Assembly (NCBI GenBank): GCA_037039925.1
Contig: JAXRKP010000221.1
Location: 210,001-274,000, forward strand
Direction of reading: 5' to 3'
Source: Doris montereyensis
Taxonomy: Eukaryota; Mollusca; Gastropoda; Nudibranchia; Dorididae
Length of the DNA stretch: 64,000 bases
Shown: positions 1 to 14,119 of the stretch, one piece after another
Numbering within the stretch: the first letter of the stretch is position 1
How the letters are laid out: each line of letters begins with the position of its first letter
Made by a program: the position numbers and the translations under genes
The notes under the pieces: model-generated
Told to the model about the DNA's origin: nothing
Seen by the model: only the letters and a program-made list of their open reading frames with translations
Database searches by the model: none

Positions 1-1009
1 CAGTCTCAATTCCTGACGTTCACACCCAAAAAATGTTCACAAAACACACAAATTGAAAGCAAATTTCACAATATTATGTTTTTTTATATCTGTGATGTCA
101 AAGCTATAGATGGACCAAATGTTAAGAAGATTCATCAATTAGACTTTGAGAAAGATTAATTGAAGAGTTTAAGTTATCATTGGGTCCCATTTTTGTGAAA
201 CCTGCCTTATTTTATTGCATAATTTATGCAAAAATGTGTTCTTAACTTTTTAAATGTGTTTTAACTTAAGAGCAGCTGTTGTCAGGTAGAATTGCCTCAA
301 ATTTATTTCAAGTTGAAAGTCAATTTCGCCAAATGATAATTTTCAAATTTTCCCAGCTTTTCTTTCTTAACCCTAGTAGCGATCCCCATTTTACCAAGTG
401 ACCTCCTGGGATGTGGCATTGCCACAGCTGCTTGAATGGAAAAATTAGCGTGTGGCAAAGGGAAAAGCCCAGATTTTGACTAGGGTAAAAAGGACTGTAT
501 AACTGTGATAAGTGATACTAGACATATAAAACCATACATTTTCTGAAAGCTGATAACATGAGGCATTAATATTTTGATATTAGACATAAATTTAGTTCAT
601 TGATTATTTGTCTTTATACCAAGAAGGAAAAATGGGATTTCTTCCTCTGATAACTCTATCTCGACATCTAGGTCATTATGATTCGTCGATTCATTCATGA
701 ATGACATTTAATTAGGGCCACTGTTGTCAGTTTACATCACCAACTGTCTAACAACACTCAGATCACTTAGATCAGTGATCTTTATTGTGTTGACAAACAA
801 TGAAACACTAAACAAAAGGGGGTGATTACACAGTGAACACTACTCAGTAAAGTGCATCACTTTGCCGATTGATAACAAGGCCTCTAGGGACACTATGAGC
901 TTAAAATAAATAATGTTTTCATTGGCTGTTACTTCACTATATACTTGAGCATTTACTACGTCATTTTACCGTAAAAGGACAATGGAATTTTCCATTATAG
1001 AAGGTCAGG

Positions 1010-1305
1010 GTCTATGCCCTTTATAATTATATAGTATGCTGTGGCTCTTCCCAATGATGGCATCCAAGGGATCCGTATGGTCTAATGCCCTATATATTTA
1101 GGGCCGTGGCTCTTCCCAGTACCCTTTGGTGTGGTGTCCAATGATGGCATGCCCTTTATATAGGGCCGTAGCCTCTTAGAGGGTTAATGCTGCCTTATTT
1201 CTATTCTCATCTATTTCAAGATGGAAAGAAATACAACTAAAAAGTGAAGAAAAAGGAAGCTTGACTCAAGTAATCCCAACCAGTACCCTTTGGTGTGGTG
1301 AATTT
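1010..1305. repeat. Imperfect local repeats (TAGGGCC / CTCTTCCCA motifs)
   Basis: Phrases such as GTGGCTCTTCCCA, AATGATGGCAT and TGCCCTWTATAT..AGGGCCGT recur two or three times between 1013 and 1165. A 20-base phrase, CAGTACCCTTTGGTGTGGTG, occurs near 1116 and again near 1282. This looks like local duplication, or debris of a repeat, rather than a gene. Confidence 0.5.
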
Positions 1306-1710
1306 TTCGTGTAAACCTATTGGGAAACAATGGTGAATTTACGGCCATGTGCTTACGAGCCATCAAGTCTTGATGCTAAAACATTGATATTTAAATGTGA
1401 AATTCTGCAATCAATAGGCTTTCATGAATCTAAGATAATTAAACTCCATTACAATAGAGCAGCATGGCATAACAATACAATATTACTGATTGGAAAATAA
1501 TACTTGCACAGGTTCAAGTAGAAAATGCCAGCCAGCTCCCATCCTGTTTTCATAAAGACAATGTCTGTCTTTCTAGTGATTTATGATAACATGTCCGTCT
1601 CAGGGTGGTGATTACCCGACTTTACTCCTCTGCATGATCATGTAGGTAAGGATAGTATAAGCGATCCAATTTTACAAAAAAGCGGGAATTTTCTCTATTA
1701 ACACCTGTGG

Positions 1711-1795
1711 TCGCCCTGCCCCGACAAGCTGTGTGGCGCAAAGGCCGGTTTTTTGCCATCTTCGACAAACCGCGTGGTGCAAAGGCCGGATATTT
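1711..1795. repeat. Two-copy imperfect tandem repeat
   Basis: Two GC-rich units of the form CGACAARCYGYGTGGYGCAAAGGCCGG lie about 45 bp apart, the first near 1720 and the second near 1763. They stand out from the AT-rich surroundings. No coding role is seen. Confidence 0.5.
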
Positions 1796-2517
1796 CCGTG
1801 TGGATCAGGGATGCCCTCAAAATGTCTATTTTCATTGAATTTCCACTCATTGATTCAAATTAGAGCTTAAAACTAGCTTACAGATTGGTCATCCAATCAT
1901 ATAAGAGAAAACTGATGCTTGATTTGCAGATTAGTAAATCTTTGTAGAGTCCAAGCAGATAGGTGCTAGGTTTCATATTCAAGGTGCAGAAAGAATATAC
2001 CCTTTTGTGTCTTGTTACAGAACAAAAGGATTTTATTGAATTGGATTGTCTTGCCACCCCTTTACATACCACTAAAATGGTATCTTCTGTAAAAAGTGTG
2101 AGGTTAGAGGTGTGTTATTGATGCTAGAAAGAGACAATGTGTTGTAATCTAGACACGATTGTAGAAGACGCATTGTTGTAGGTGGCTATTCCATAAAATT
2201 GACCACAGCTGCCAATCGTATATTGCTGTGTATTCATCATGGCTTTAAAGACTAGGGCAGCATTTCCAAACTCAACAAAATTACTTGGCTTATAAATAAC
2301 ACTATAAGTATAAGAATATATAGATCTGGATCTAGCTTTCATATCTAGATCTAAATATCATGAAGTTACGTTGATTTTCAATCCATAAAAACAACACAGC
2401 ATAAAATTAAATCACGAACCAGCCATATCCTGCGCATTGACGTAAAAAGCTTCTTGTTCTAGGCAAAGAGAATCGCAAACACACATTGTGTAATAAAATA
2501 CGTTGCAAGTCACTAAA

Positions 2518-2592
2518 TCTATTCAGATCTAGAGCTATCTCTAGTACTAGAATCTAGATCTAGCACTAGATTCTAGATCTAGAACTGAAATA
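2518..2592. repeat. AGATCTAG-rich palindromic cluster
   Basis: Short palindromes (AGATCTAG, TCTAGA, CTAGATCTAG) are packed densely here. Similar motifs recur near 2320-2350 and 12265-12305. I take it as a lineage-typical simple motif with no assigned function. Confidence 0.45.
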
Positions 2593-3818
2593 ACTAAACT
2601 TTTGACTGTTGACAGTGTAGTGTAAGTGTTGACTCTTCTCTTACAACTCTCTTGACAATAATGAAGCATACTCCCATTGTGGATCTACTTAATGAACAGA
2701 TAAGAATTTTTCAAAGTTTCCACCATAGGAGAAGATAAAGAAAAAAATAGCAAGAGGAAACATACCAAATGTCCCAGAGATCATGGACTTCCTAATTACG
2801 CCTCACAACTCTATCACAATGGTAGCAGTTTTCTCCCATTGATCGCCATTTTGATTTATATTAAGGAAATAAAAATATGTTCCGAACCTTGGTTAAACAG
2901 AACAAAACAAAAGAATAATTCCCAGCAACAATATTTTTTACTCTTATACTTTTCATCAAATTTAGTATAAACAATTTCGATACAAAAGTTTGTAAAGATA
3001 GATTTGGGACAATTCTATCACTTTGGAAAAATTTTGATTTGTTTCTTTTTAAGTGGATTGTTTTGCAATCGAATCAAAGACCTTACACTAAACACGAACT
3101 AACATCAAAGATACTATAGAACAAGTTTTAGTATCTTTGTTAGCACTAACTTACAGAATAGAATTGGATTGAAGAATGAAAAAGACAAGAAGAAATATAA
3201 AAGATAGCATAAACTTGCTACATTTCATGTCGCTGCTTAATGTGAAAGTGAATTCACTTATTTATAGACAATTTGAGATATATTCAGAAACAAAACAGTT
3301 ATTCTACACGCAGATGTATCATTAACAATTGTGGACAGACATACAGTCACACGCACACACGCACACTCGCACACACGCATTGATTAATTGATTGCATACC
3401 ATAATAAAGTAAACCAAAGGATTGATAGTATGATGAATTGAATTGGTGGATTGATGATTGAATTATGAAAGTTGAAAGGACTCAAATAAATCAAAGCTTT
3501 GTTTAACATTCGCTCTTTATAACAATTCAATACAATGATCAGGATCACACCGTCACAGCAACGGCCATAAACTATGATCCTATAAATGACCAAGATGATG
3601 GTAGTGATAGTTATAATGTGTAGCAAGTAGAAGTAATGACGATATACACAAAAAAATTTTTTAAATAATTCCCAACTAATTTAAATATGGGTAGATCTAG
3701 GAAGAAACAGCAAAATGTTTTGTTTTTTATTTTATTAAATGAATATTGCTTTAACGCCCGGGCAGTGGACAGGTAAGCACCTGTACGGGGAGTAGATGAT
3801 CCTGTCCTCCACGAGCCT

Positions 3819-4025
3819 CCTGCTGTCCTGCAGGCGGGTCTTGGCTGACTAAAGGCTGAGGGAGTTAACCCTGACAGAACATAACAACCTGCTGCCTTGC
3901 ATGATGGTCTTGAATGACTAAAGGCTAAGGGAGTTAACCCTGACAGAACTTAACAACCTGCTGCCTTGCAGGATGGTCTTGAATGACTAAAGGATAAGGA
4001 GTTACCCCTGACAGAAAATAACAAG
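3819..4025 (+). repeat. Three 69-bp tandem monomers upstream of LINE A
   Basis: Units beginning CCTGCTGYCYTGCA start at 3819, 3888 and 3957, exactly 69 bp apart. Each includes TGACTAAAGG, a GAGTTAMCCCTGACAGAA core and AACA. They sit directly before the endonuclease frame, so they may be 5'-UTR promoter-type monomers like those known from some LINEs. That link is inference. Confidence 0.7.
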
Positions 4026-4135
4026 GCCTGGTAAAGGGCCTCAAGGTGGCAGCCCCACCATCTACCTAAGGTGCAGTGGGCTAATCCCTGCTTATCCAAA
4101 AACAAACAGATGCAGAGAAATAAATATAATACAAC

Positions 4136-4740
4136 TTGCTTGATCTTTCGAAGACGAACTTGGAAACGAATACGGACTGTGAGTTTTGGACATGGAACGT
4201 TAGGGCAATAAATGGAAACGAGTTAGAATTAGTTGAAGAAATGGAAAAAATTCAAAGTAGATGTGTTGGCCATTACAGAAACAAAGAAAAAAGAACAAGG
4301 GATAGAAAATGTACGACCAAATCATATTTTAATCTTCTCAGGAGTAGATGTCAAAGACAGAGCTAGAGTAGGAGTAGGCCTCCTAGCGCATACAAGGCAT
4401 GAAAAGCTACTAGAAAGCTGGAAATTTATAAGGCCACGGCTATTAAACCAAAGAGGTAAAAAATTTTTCCTCATAAAGATATCCACAAATACAATCTTAA
4501 GCCCAAACAGGAACTATTGCTTTTAGGAGTAAATGAAGACAGAGTAATAGGTGAAAAAGTCAAGAAATAGCCAACACTTTTTTTTTCCTCAAGACAGACT
4601 AAAGTGAAAAGTCAATCATAGACTACATAATAGTTTGCAGCTCCCTTTTATTTTTTCAGTACATTGGATGCAAGAGTAAACAGAGGAGCAGAAATATTTA
4701 GTGATCATCACTTAGTGATTGCCAAAATGAGATTACTGAC
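4136..4740 (+). pseudogene. LINE A endonuclease domain (broken)
   Basis: This is the remnant of an APE-type endonuclease, which nicks target DNA for retrotransposition. The start (TWNVRA-like, near 4190) is followed in another frame by VDVLAITETKKKEQG (about 4260-4305) and by GVGLLAHTRHEK (about 4370-4405). The C-terminal catalytic motif SDHH is at 4700-4711, followed by LVIAKMRL. The central part, which should hold the GDFN-type motif, is missing between about 4530 and 4600. At least two frameshifts and several stops are present. The frame continues into the RT domain at 4868. Confidence 0.75.
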
Positions 4741-4867
4741 TGAAGAAAACAAACAGAAAAGGAAACAGAAGAAAGCTACTAAACTCAAAATAAAAGAACT
4801 GAATAAACCAGTAGTAGCAAAATAGGTATACCAATGTAGGATAAAAAGATTTATTTGTGAAAGACAG

Positions 4868-6908
4868 ATGCATTTGAATGATAGCACAATAGAAGAAAAG
4901 TGGCAGATGTATAAAGAAACACTCCTCAGTTGTAGTGAAGAGGTCTGTGGTAGGAAACAAATTAAAGGAGATAGGAAAAGAACAGCATGGTGGATTGAGA
5001 ATGTCAAGACTAAGATCAAAGAAAAGAAGGATGCCTGGAAGAAATACTTACAAACAAAGAGACCAGAGGATAGGATAGATTACGCGAATAAAAGAACTAT
5101 CGCCAAAGAGGAAGTAAGGAAAGCAAAACAGGAACAATGGGAAGAGTTTGGACAAAGGCTTCAAAAAGCCATCAAGGAAATCAAAAGCTGTTCTGGGGGC
5201 AATAAAAAGTACGAGAAAGACCAAGCATGCCCAATACGACAAATTGAGAACGCCAAAGGAGAAATAATGAAAGAAGACAGCGAAACCTTGGAAATATGGA
5301 GAAGGCATTTTTACCAATTACATAATCCCTGCAGAACGTATGAAACAAGGAGTAAAGATCAATTAGTAAGAGTAACAAGTAATCCAGAGGAGACAGCTGA
5401 AGATGTAGATATATCAATGGAAGAAATCCAAACAGCTATAAGAAAAGTGAAATTAGGAAAAGCCCCAGGAGCAGATCAAGTTTATCCAGAAATTATTAAA
5501 AACCAAGGGAGAGAGGCAGACAAACTACTACATGCAATATGCCAGCAAGCATGGAAGACCAAACAGGTGCCAGACGACTGGATAAAGGGAACGGTAGTAC
5601 CAATACATAAGAAAGGATCAACTATGGAATGCTCAAACTATAGAGGGATATCATTACTTAACGTTCCAGGAAAAGTATATGCCAGGATACTGGAAATGAG
5701 ATTAAGGAAAAGAGTAGAGGATCAGATTGAAGAGCATCAGAGTGGATTTAGACCAGGAAGAAGTGTACAAGACCACATATTTACAATTAGACAAATAATA
5801 GAAAAATTCCTTGAGAGAAACATAGACTTGCATCTGTGTTTTATTCTTAGAAAAGGTATTTGACACTGTGAGGAGGGACGAACTATGGTATTCCAAGAAC
5901 ACAACGTAGAGCAAAATTTAATAGAAGCCATTGAAAGTTTTTACAATAAACCAACATAAGCAGTGACAGTAGCTGGAAACATATCTGCAGAATTTAATGT
6001 AGAAATAGGGGTAAGACAGGATTGTATCTTAAGTCCTCTTTTGTTTATCACATTTATGGATTCAGTCGCAAAGGCATCCTCAAGCATGAAGAAAGTAATG
6101 GAGGTAAGTGGAAGCTCAAACCAGTAAATGTATCAATGCTTTCATTTGCCGATGATTTAGTTCTGTTTGGAAAATTAGAAAGGGACCTTCAGTCGAATAT
6201 CAACATTATGAACAATGAACTAAATAAAAGAGGAATGAGAGTAAATGCAAAGATAACCAAAACAATGCTAGTAACTAGGAAGCTAAAATACAAAAACACA
6301 AATTGGGCAGGGAGAATATAGAACAAGTTCAAAGCTACAATTATCTAGGAATAATGATTAACTCAGAGGGAAAACTAAGAGAAGAAATCAGCCAGAGAAT
6401 CCAAAAGGCAGGTGCAATATATAACCATATAGGAAAGGCATTTGTAGGTAAGCAAGAATTGTCAACAAAAACCAAAATGGCAGTATACAATACAATTTAT
6501 TGTCCTACTCTCCTCTATGGCGGCAAAACCTGGACCTTAGACAATAGAGAATACAGTAGAGTACAGGCAGCTGAAATGAAATATCTAAGAATAGTAGTAG
6601 GAAAAACTAAAAGAGACAAAATCAGAAACACAATAATAAGAGATCAAACAAACGCAGATGGCATAAAATCTAAGATAGAAACAGATTAATTGAGATGGTT
6701 CGGGCAGGTAAACAGAATGAATGACAACAGAATAGCTAAATCAGTATACAGGGCTAAAGCCCAAGGTAAAAGACCAAAAGGCAGACCTCGGAGAAAGTGG
6801 GAAGAAGATATAAAGGAGGCATTGAACCATATAAATTTAACTTTTTTGGAAGGAAACAGAAAATGCCAGGATAGGGCATTCTGGAGAAAAATCATCTCGG
6901 GCATCTGA
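4868..6908 (+). pseudogene. LINE A reverse transcriptase and C-terminal segment (broken)
   Basis: This is a decayed reverse transcriptase that would copy element RNA at the nicked target. The first frame (4868-5863) carries a basic linker, then RT motifs: GKAPGADQVYPEI, VVPIHKKGSTMECSNYRGIS and HQSGFRPGRSVQD. A frameshift near 5840 interrupts the first catalytic block, which continues as LEKVFDTVRRDELW. The second block, GVRQDCILSPLLF, is near 6010-6050. The catalytic FADD (YADD type) is at 6145-6156. Another frame (6303-6689) has the typical post-RT block LLYGGKTWTLDNRE..AAEMKYLR. After a stop, LRWFGQVNRMNDNR and a KRPKGRPRRKWEEDI block end at 6908. The order matches an intact LINE ORF2, but at least three frameshifts or stops make it non-functional. 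Confidence 0.85.
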
Positions 6909-7071
6909 ACCCATACACCGAAAGGTAGAATGGGAACTGATAAAGAAAGAAAGAAAGCTGTAACGCCAAGAGAAATCTGTCGTTTAGGAGTATTTATTAG
7001 AAATACAGGAAGATGGTTGGTAGATATAGAATACATTCATATCAGAAATAATGTGGACAGAGAGAAGGATA

Positions 7072-7475
<404 letters not shown>

Positions 7476-7526
7476 GGATATATATATATATGGATATGGA
7501 GAGATCCCTAGAGGGAAAAGGGGGTC

Positions 7527-7816
<290 letters not shown>

Positions 7817-7872
7817 AAGTGTTGAAAATGAGCGGGGGGGGGGGGGGAGGGGGTGAATGAAGGACATTGTAA

Positions 7873-8540
7873 ATGAAAACAATAAAGTGTCAAAGAATGA
7901 GAATAACAGTAAAAGAAAAAGACGGCAACATGAGAAAACACATTCTCATGCTGACACAGGCAGGCAGGAGACAGGCATGTCGTCAATGCGGCTCAGTTGA
8001 GCACTGGACGACAGCCTGCCAAATAAAACAAAACAAACTATACAAAATAAACAACCAACTCAAGAAGAATTTAAAAAAACAAAAAACCCCAAGACAGCTC
8101 CAATCTCAAAGAAACAGGAAAGTCTAAAACACAAAAATAACACGAAGACATAAACCAAACCAAGGAAACCCAACAAATACAACAAGAAGAAACACCAACA
8201 CAATAACCAGATGAAGACACTTTCATAGAGGTCACAAAGAAGAGGAGGAGACACAGATCAACGCCATCCCCAACAACCACAGATCAGTCGCCAGATCGGA
8301 GTGATGAAGAGGAAGACAATGGAGACGTGTGGTAGAAGGCAACCCGGAGTGATGACGACATTTCATCCGCCCCGGAGGCCCCAAAGACAAGCCCAATGGA
8401 GACAGCCCCAAGCCCAGGTCAGCCCCAAGCCCAGGTCAGCCCCAAGCCCAGGAAGGCTCCCAAGCCCAGGCTCAGCCCCAAGCCCTCCTACCGGGAAGTT
8501 GCCAGCCGTTCACCCTCCGCATCGCCTCCGAAGCTGGTGA
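7873..8540 (+). pseudogene. LINE B ORF1 fragment with CCHC zinc knuckle
   Basis: This is the remnant of a nucleic-acid-binding ORF1 protein. The clearest feature is a perfect CX2CX4HX4C knuckle, CRQCGSVEHWTTAC, at 7978-8019. It is followed by a lysine/asparagine-rich tail (to 8127). In a shifted frame (8301-8540), a proline-rich tract is built from repeated CCCCAAGCCCAGG units (about 8405-8490). No upstream coiled coil or RRM is visible, because the sequence before 7850 is microsatellite. Frame changes between 8127 and 8300 show decay. Confidence 0.65.
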
Positions 8541-8584
8541 TGGATCTCTGATCAACACACTCTCACTAAATGTAAGTTCCATTT

Positions 8585-10019
<1,435 letters not shown>

Positions 10020-10159
10020 CAAAACAAAAACTCTATCCTTTCATGATCCCCATTCCCACTTTTCAAGGTACCTTTTGTATCTGCAGGTCAATTGTTTTAC
10101 CTGTACTCACATTTGATATCGTCATTGCTCTATATCAATGTTTTTATTTTTTTTATTTT

Positions 10160-10160
<1 letters not shown>

Positions 10161-10196
<36 letters not shown>

Positions 10197-10199
10197 TAG
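10161..10199. repeat. (AT)n microsatellite
   Basis: A short TA array next to a poly-T stretch. Confidence 0.85.
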
Positions 10200-10950
10200 A
10201 AAGCCCGGAAACATGTACACGATCTCAAGCAGGTATGAAAGTAAGAATGAAAGAACGGAAAGAAAAAAATGAACACATGCGGGATCAATATATTGAAATT
10301 GATGTAAAAAATCATGTGTATATATGTATAAATCCATATCTTTTTTTTTTTTTCTTTTTTCTTTTTTTGTTGTTGAATGAATGAATTGAATGTATTGATT
10401 GTTGAAAAACATGAAATAAACTCTCCTTGAATAGATTTCAAGGGGACAGCCCTAAAGAGAAATATCATCCAGATGGATCTATAGTTTCCCCTGGCTGTCT
10501 TTCTGCTGTTGATTCTTTCATGAGCCAGTCAATTGCCGGAATAAAGTGAAAAAGTAACAACAGGCAACCCTGTGTTAGTCCTGTTTTTATCTAAAAAATG
10601 TATGTGAGTTGTTCATCATCCTGCAATTTGTACCGCTGTGCACCTCTGGAGTATATCACAGTGCCTCAAACTTTTCCGAGACGAGGAGTAGAGTTATTCA
10701 TAGGTCATTTAAAAGGGTTAAAGGAATAATATAATATATAGTAAGTCTCAAAACAAAAATATTTATATTGCCAATGAAATGTTGACAGATGGAAATGTTC
10801 CAAGAGAAGGGCAGTGCTTATAATGTAGGCATTTCAAAGCTAATAATACTATCATTTGTCTCTTAATCTTGCAATCAAATCTTTTGAAGTTTGTCTTTAA
10901 GAGTTTGATAACTGACCATATTTTCCATTCAAAGTATTATCATTACAGTA
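10200..10950. other. No gene recognised
   Basis: Poly-T tracts near 10340-10370 and short unrecognised frames only. Nothing supports an exon or a known element. Confidence 0.5.
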
Positions 10951-10954
10951 ATCT

Positions 10955-11345
10955 CTGGTTAAATGTACACCGCCTAAGCCCAAGGTCATCATGCGAAACA
11001 ATATTTTTTCTATATAAATTGATCCTTCTAAGTGCACGGTAGCTGAGAGAGACTCCGGCTGAGTGCCCAGTATTGGAGAGCTAACGTGTCAAATATCTGC
11101 TAACATTATCTAATCTTTTTTATATATCCAATAAAATGGGTACACATCCACATACACACACACACGCACACATGCATACACGTGGGCAAAAGGCAGTTCT
11201 AAGCCTGGAACCAACAACTTGATAACAAAGAAGAACGATTTGCTTTCAGTATCCCCAAATGATGCCGCTAAATTGCATCACCATAAGGGAATCAGCCAAA
11301 GAGCAAGATCCGCCTAAGTGCATGGTTTTCTAGTCTCCCGACGAC
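10955..11345. mobile_element. Possible pogo/Tigger-type MITE remnant
   Basis: CAGTAATCTCTGG near 10950 begins a stretch with CCGCCTAAGCCCA and CTCCGGCTGAGTGCCC. Its far side carries the related inverted phrase CACTTAGCCGGAGACGA (about 11350-11366) and CCGCCTAAGTGCATGG (about 11310). Such nested 'CCGGNTAAGTGCA' motifs are typical of pogo-like terminal repeats. The boundaries and family are uncertain. Confidence 0.3.
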
Positions 11346-11605
11346 AGTGCACTTAGCCGGAGACGAATAATGTCGGGCCCATGCCAGATAGGCAGATGCT
11401 TATTGAGCAGTGATGAATGACAATCATGTAGTAATATGCCATGTGGGAACAAATACAGGACATACACAAAAGAATACAATGAACAAAATATTTGGACATC
11501 AAAAGAATCAAACAATCGACCTCCGTGTCGGCACCCATCGCCTCGCCATAAAAAGAGAGCTCACTACCAAACAAGCTAACTACGCTCCTTTGTCTTTACT
11601 GCCAC
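11345..11605 (-). mobile_element. tRNA-derived SINE, family 1, copy 1
   Basis: The reverse complement contains TTATGGCGAGGCGATGGGTG, a degenerate RNA polymerase III box, and a body with TTGTATTC..CTGTATTTGTTCCCA. These match, in order, the copies at 11.83 kb and 34.2 kb. The B box is mutated here. The boundaries are approximate. Confidence 0.6.
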
Positions 11606-11824
11606 TTGCAAACTTGCAGTAGATACAGTGACGTAGATAGTGTATTTCAATACATTGTATTATTAACATGCTTTGTAGTTATATGATAAAAATAATGAAA
11701 AAAAGAGTTAATCCAAGCAAGATTAGATGCAAGGTATGGATACAAAAAAGACCCAATCATATACGTTGCTTATGTGAAACAATCACAAGGAAAAAAAGGC
11801 GCGTAGTCAGTTTGATTGGTTTTG

Positions 11825-11950
11825 CGCTCTCTTTTCATGTGATGGGTGCCAACGCTTTCAATTTTATTAGTGCCGAAATATTTTTGTCTATCCCATTGTA
11901 TTTGTATCGTCTTTGTTCCTAGGTTTCTTAAATATCATTTCATGCCGTTG
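11825..11950 (+). mobile_element. tRNA-derived SINE, family 1, copy 2
   Basis: CTCTTTTCATGTGATGGGTGC is followed by ATTGTATTTGTATCGTCTTTGTTCCTAGG and ATATCATTTC. This aligns by eye with the 34.2-kb copy. The head between the boxes is strongly diverged. Confidence 0.6.
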
Positions 11951-12140
11951 TAGTCCCACCACTAACGAACAGAGGATGCTGCAACTAAACATTTTTAGCA
12001 GTAAACAATACGTTTTTCTGGCTAGTCCCTAGTTGTATTTCGTAGTTATCGGCCCTTGTTGAAAACTCGAGCCGACCATTACCGTTGCCATTCTCCTTCA
12101 TTGACCTCACGTACATCTCAAAGTATTACAAGGCATCAAC

Positions 12141-12255
12141 ATGTCTGGCATTCTACGAAATTCCCTTACCAGAATGGTACCCGTTGTTAGATCAAATCTG
12201 ATGCCAAAAGCAACAGTTGTTTCTGGCTCCTCCCAAAAACCCTATCTCATTCACG
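12141..12255 (+). CDS. Exon 1, probable small mitochondrial membrane protein (COX8-like?)
   Basis: The start ATG has a good context (ATCAACATGT). The first 38 codons begin MSGILRNSLTRMVPVVRS, an Arg-rich, Asp/Glu-free amphipathic stretch typical of a mitochondrial import presequence. The exon ends ATTCACG|GTAGGT, a fair donor, in phase 1. Joined directly to the + strand terminal exon at 20967, it gives an uninterrupted protein of about 72 residues. The intervening intron would be about 8.7 kb and is full of transposons. The link between the two exons is inferred from phase and order, and an additional middle exon cannot be excluded. No other gene signal lies between them on this strand. Confidence 0.45.
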
Positions 12256-13142
12256 GTAGGTTATTAGATCTAAAACTAAGGTTATTGGGTTAGATCTAGA
12301 TCAGAGGCTTACAACTTACGGTACAGACATGTATGTAGGCTGTAGGAGATATTGTCTGTAACAGAACTTACTACTCTACAGGGGCTTTTATTTAAATACA
12401 ATATTACTATAACTATAGTGAAGGAGTGTACCGTAGTCGGGCACAGGCAAGGGATATAATGCGGGTTTATTTTGAAGCAAGGGGGTGAGATAAAAGTTGG
12501 GGCTTGGTATGGGGGATAAAAGGAAGAGAGTAACTATGATAGTACGAGGGTAAGGGTTATGTTACATCATTATAACTTTATTTTCAACACTCTTTGTGGA
12601 AGGACTACTGGAGGGAGGGGAGTGGGGATAGTTTCAGTATCAGGGATGGTGATAGTACTGATAGTAGACACTGTGAGTTCTTTCCAAACGAAAGGTTGGC
12701 ATCTCAACTACATTTACCCATTGCTTCTGCTTACTGTATTTTTCAATATTATAATCTAGTCTCCATTTTTACCCTCACGGCTGCTGATGCTGGATTAGTT
12801 GGTGCATCCCTTCAGCGAAGAAATGATTTTTGTCTACACACCACAATCGAACATCAGGTTCCACATCAGCATCATTGTCATAGTGGTTCCTGGAGGACTA
12901 TCATAGACTTAAACGGGCGATATGAGCTACCGAAGGGACTGAACTTTGCCTTGGATGGAGGGCGGGAGGGGACAGCAAATATTTATGAGAGAATCAGATC
13001 TGTTGTTGGTGAAGCGTGTGTTTGATCTTAGCTGTATTAGTAGTAGTAGTGTAGGGACTATTTTCTAGGCATCAATGGCCTTTATACGTCCCATCGTTGA
13101 TTTTTGGGATTTTTTGTCATTCGGCTTTTATGTAATTATCCT

Positions 13143-13935
13143 TTAATCGAAAAATATGAATAGTTCCTTAAATCTTGGTGACAGATCCAGTGAATTTTTG
13201 AAGGAGTTAGTGTTTTTGGAATTTATCATATCAGGATTAAGATCATTCCATAGTTTGGTAATGCGTTGACTGAAACAGTTTCTTCTTAGATTAGTGTTAG
13301 TATGCTTGTGGTATATCTTGTTTCCGGCGTTCCTTGTGCTAGAATATGTTAGGTTTGTAAAGAAGGTGTCCCAATTTAGATCAATTATTCCATTGTAGAT
13401 CTTGTAAGCCTCAATCAGGTCTCCCTGATCCTTCTGCCATACAGGGAATGAAGGTTCAGATATGTGGAGTCTCTGGTCGTATGGTAATATACGACATTCT
13501 TTCATTAGTTTGGTTGCCCTGCGTTGTACTTTTCTATGGCCATGGATTGTCTTTTGTAAATAGGATACCATATGACGTTACCGTACTCGAGATGGGGCGT
13601 ATAAGGGCTTTGTATAACATTAGGAACACTTCTCTGTTGAGATGGATAAAGGATCTTTTAATAATTCCAATCATGCGATTTGCCTTATTTATTGATGCAT
13701 TTATGTGTCTGTCGAAGGTCATATTCGGATCAAAGATTACCCCGAGATCTTTCTCCTCATCTGTTGATGAAATGCGCATCTCTTCGGTCTCAATCATCAT
13801 TGTATATGCCGTCTGGGGTTGTTTTTTCCTAAGTGCATTATACTGCATTTTTTAACATTAAAAAATAGTTGCCACTTTTCGGTCCAGCTTTGTAATTTGG
13901 TGAGGTCCTCTTGAATAACTTGATGATCTGTTGCT
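13143..13935 (-). pseudogene. Non-LTR 'LINE C' RT C-terminal region (CR1/Rex-like)
   Basis: The minus strand encodes the end of a LINE ORF2. It starts with LTKLQSWTEKWQ (about 13880-13915), then FNVKKC, KDLGVIFDPNMTFDRHI and LMLYKALIRP. After a frame change near 13550 come VQRRATKLM, GDLIEAYKIYNG and FSQRITKLWNDLNPDMIN, and a final SFKNSLD. This post-RT arrangement is common in CR1/L2/Rex-like LINEs. No catalytic RT motif is retained and the 5' part is missing, so it is a 5'-truncated, inactive copy. A related piece lies at 45.03-45.31 kb on the + strand. Confidence 0.75.
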
Positions 13936-14119
13936 TTTGTATAAAGTTAAATTAGGCAATGGGTAAGATCTTTGAAAGGTAAAGGTACAGAGCATGATTA
14001 AGGCCAATCGACGTGTTAAGCAAATAGACCACTAAGTAAGTCGAAATATCCAAAGAACGAGTTTGCCACATCGTTCGTATATCATGGGCTGTAGGAAAAT
14101 AACTGCTACACGATTCTTT

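Larger units (their letters stand above)
1..3730. other. No gene recognised; AT-rich intergenic DNA
   Basis: No open frame here shows a recognisable domain, and I found no convincing exon with matched splice sites. The stretch holds small local repeats (listed separately) and a short CA-rich patch near 3350-3380. Confidence 0.6.
3735..6965 (+). mobile_element. Non-LTR retrotransposon 'LINE A' (degraded, near full length)
   Basis: The element reads on the + strand as GC-richer repeat monomers, an apurinic-type endonuclease, a reverse transcriptase and a C-terminal segment. It ends in the short tail AAAGAAAGAAAG near 6945-6958. The protein style resembles RTE/Jockey-like LINEs often annotated in invertebrates as endonuclease-reverse transcriptase; the clade is not proven. 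It is broken by several frameshifts and stops and so is immobile. A second partial copy lies on the opposite strand at 40.68-41.03 kb and ends in the same tail, which fixes the 3' end. The 5' boundary (about 3735) is inferred from the change in base composition. Confidence 0.8.
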
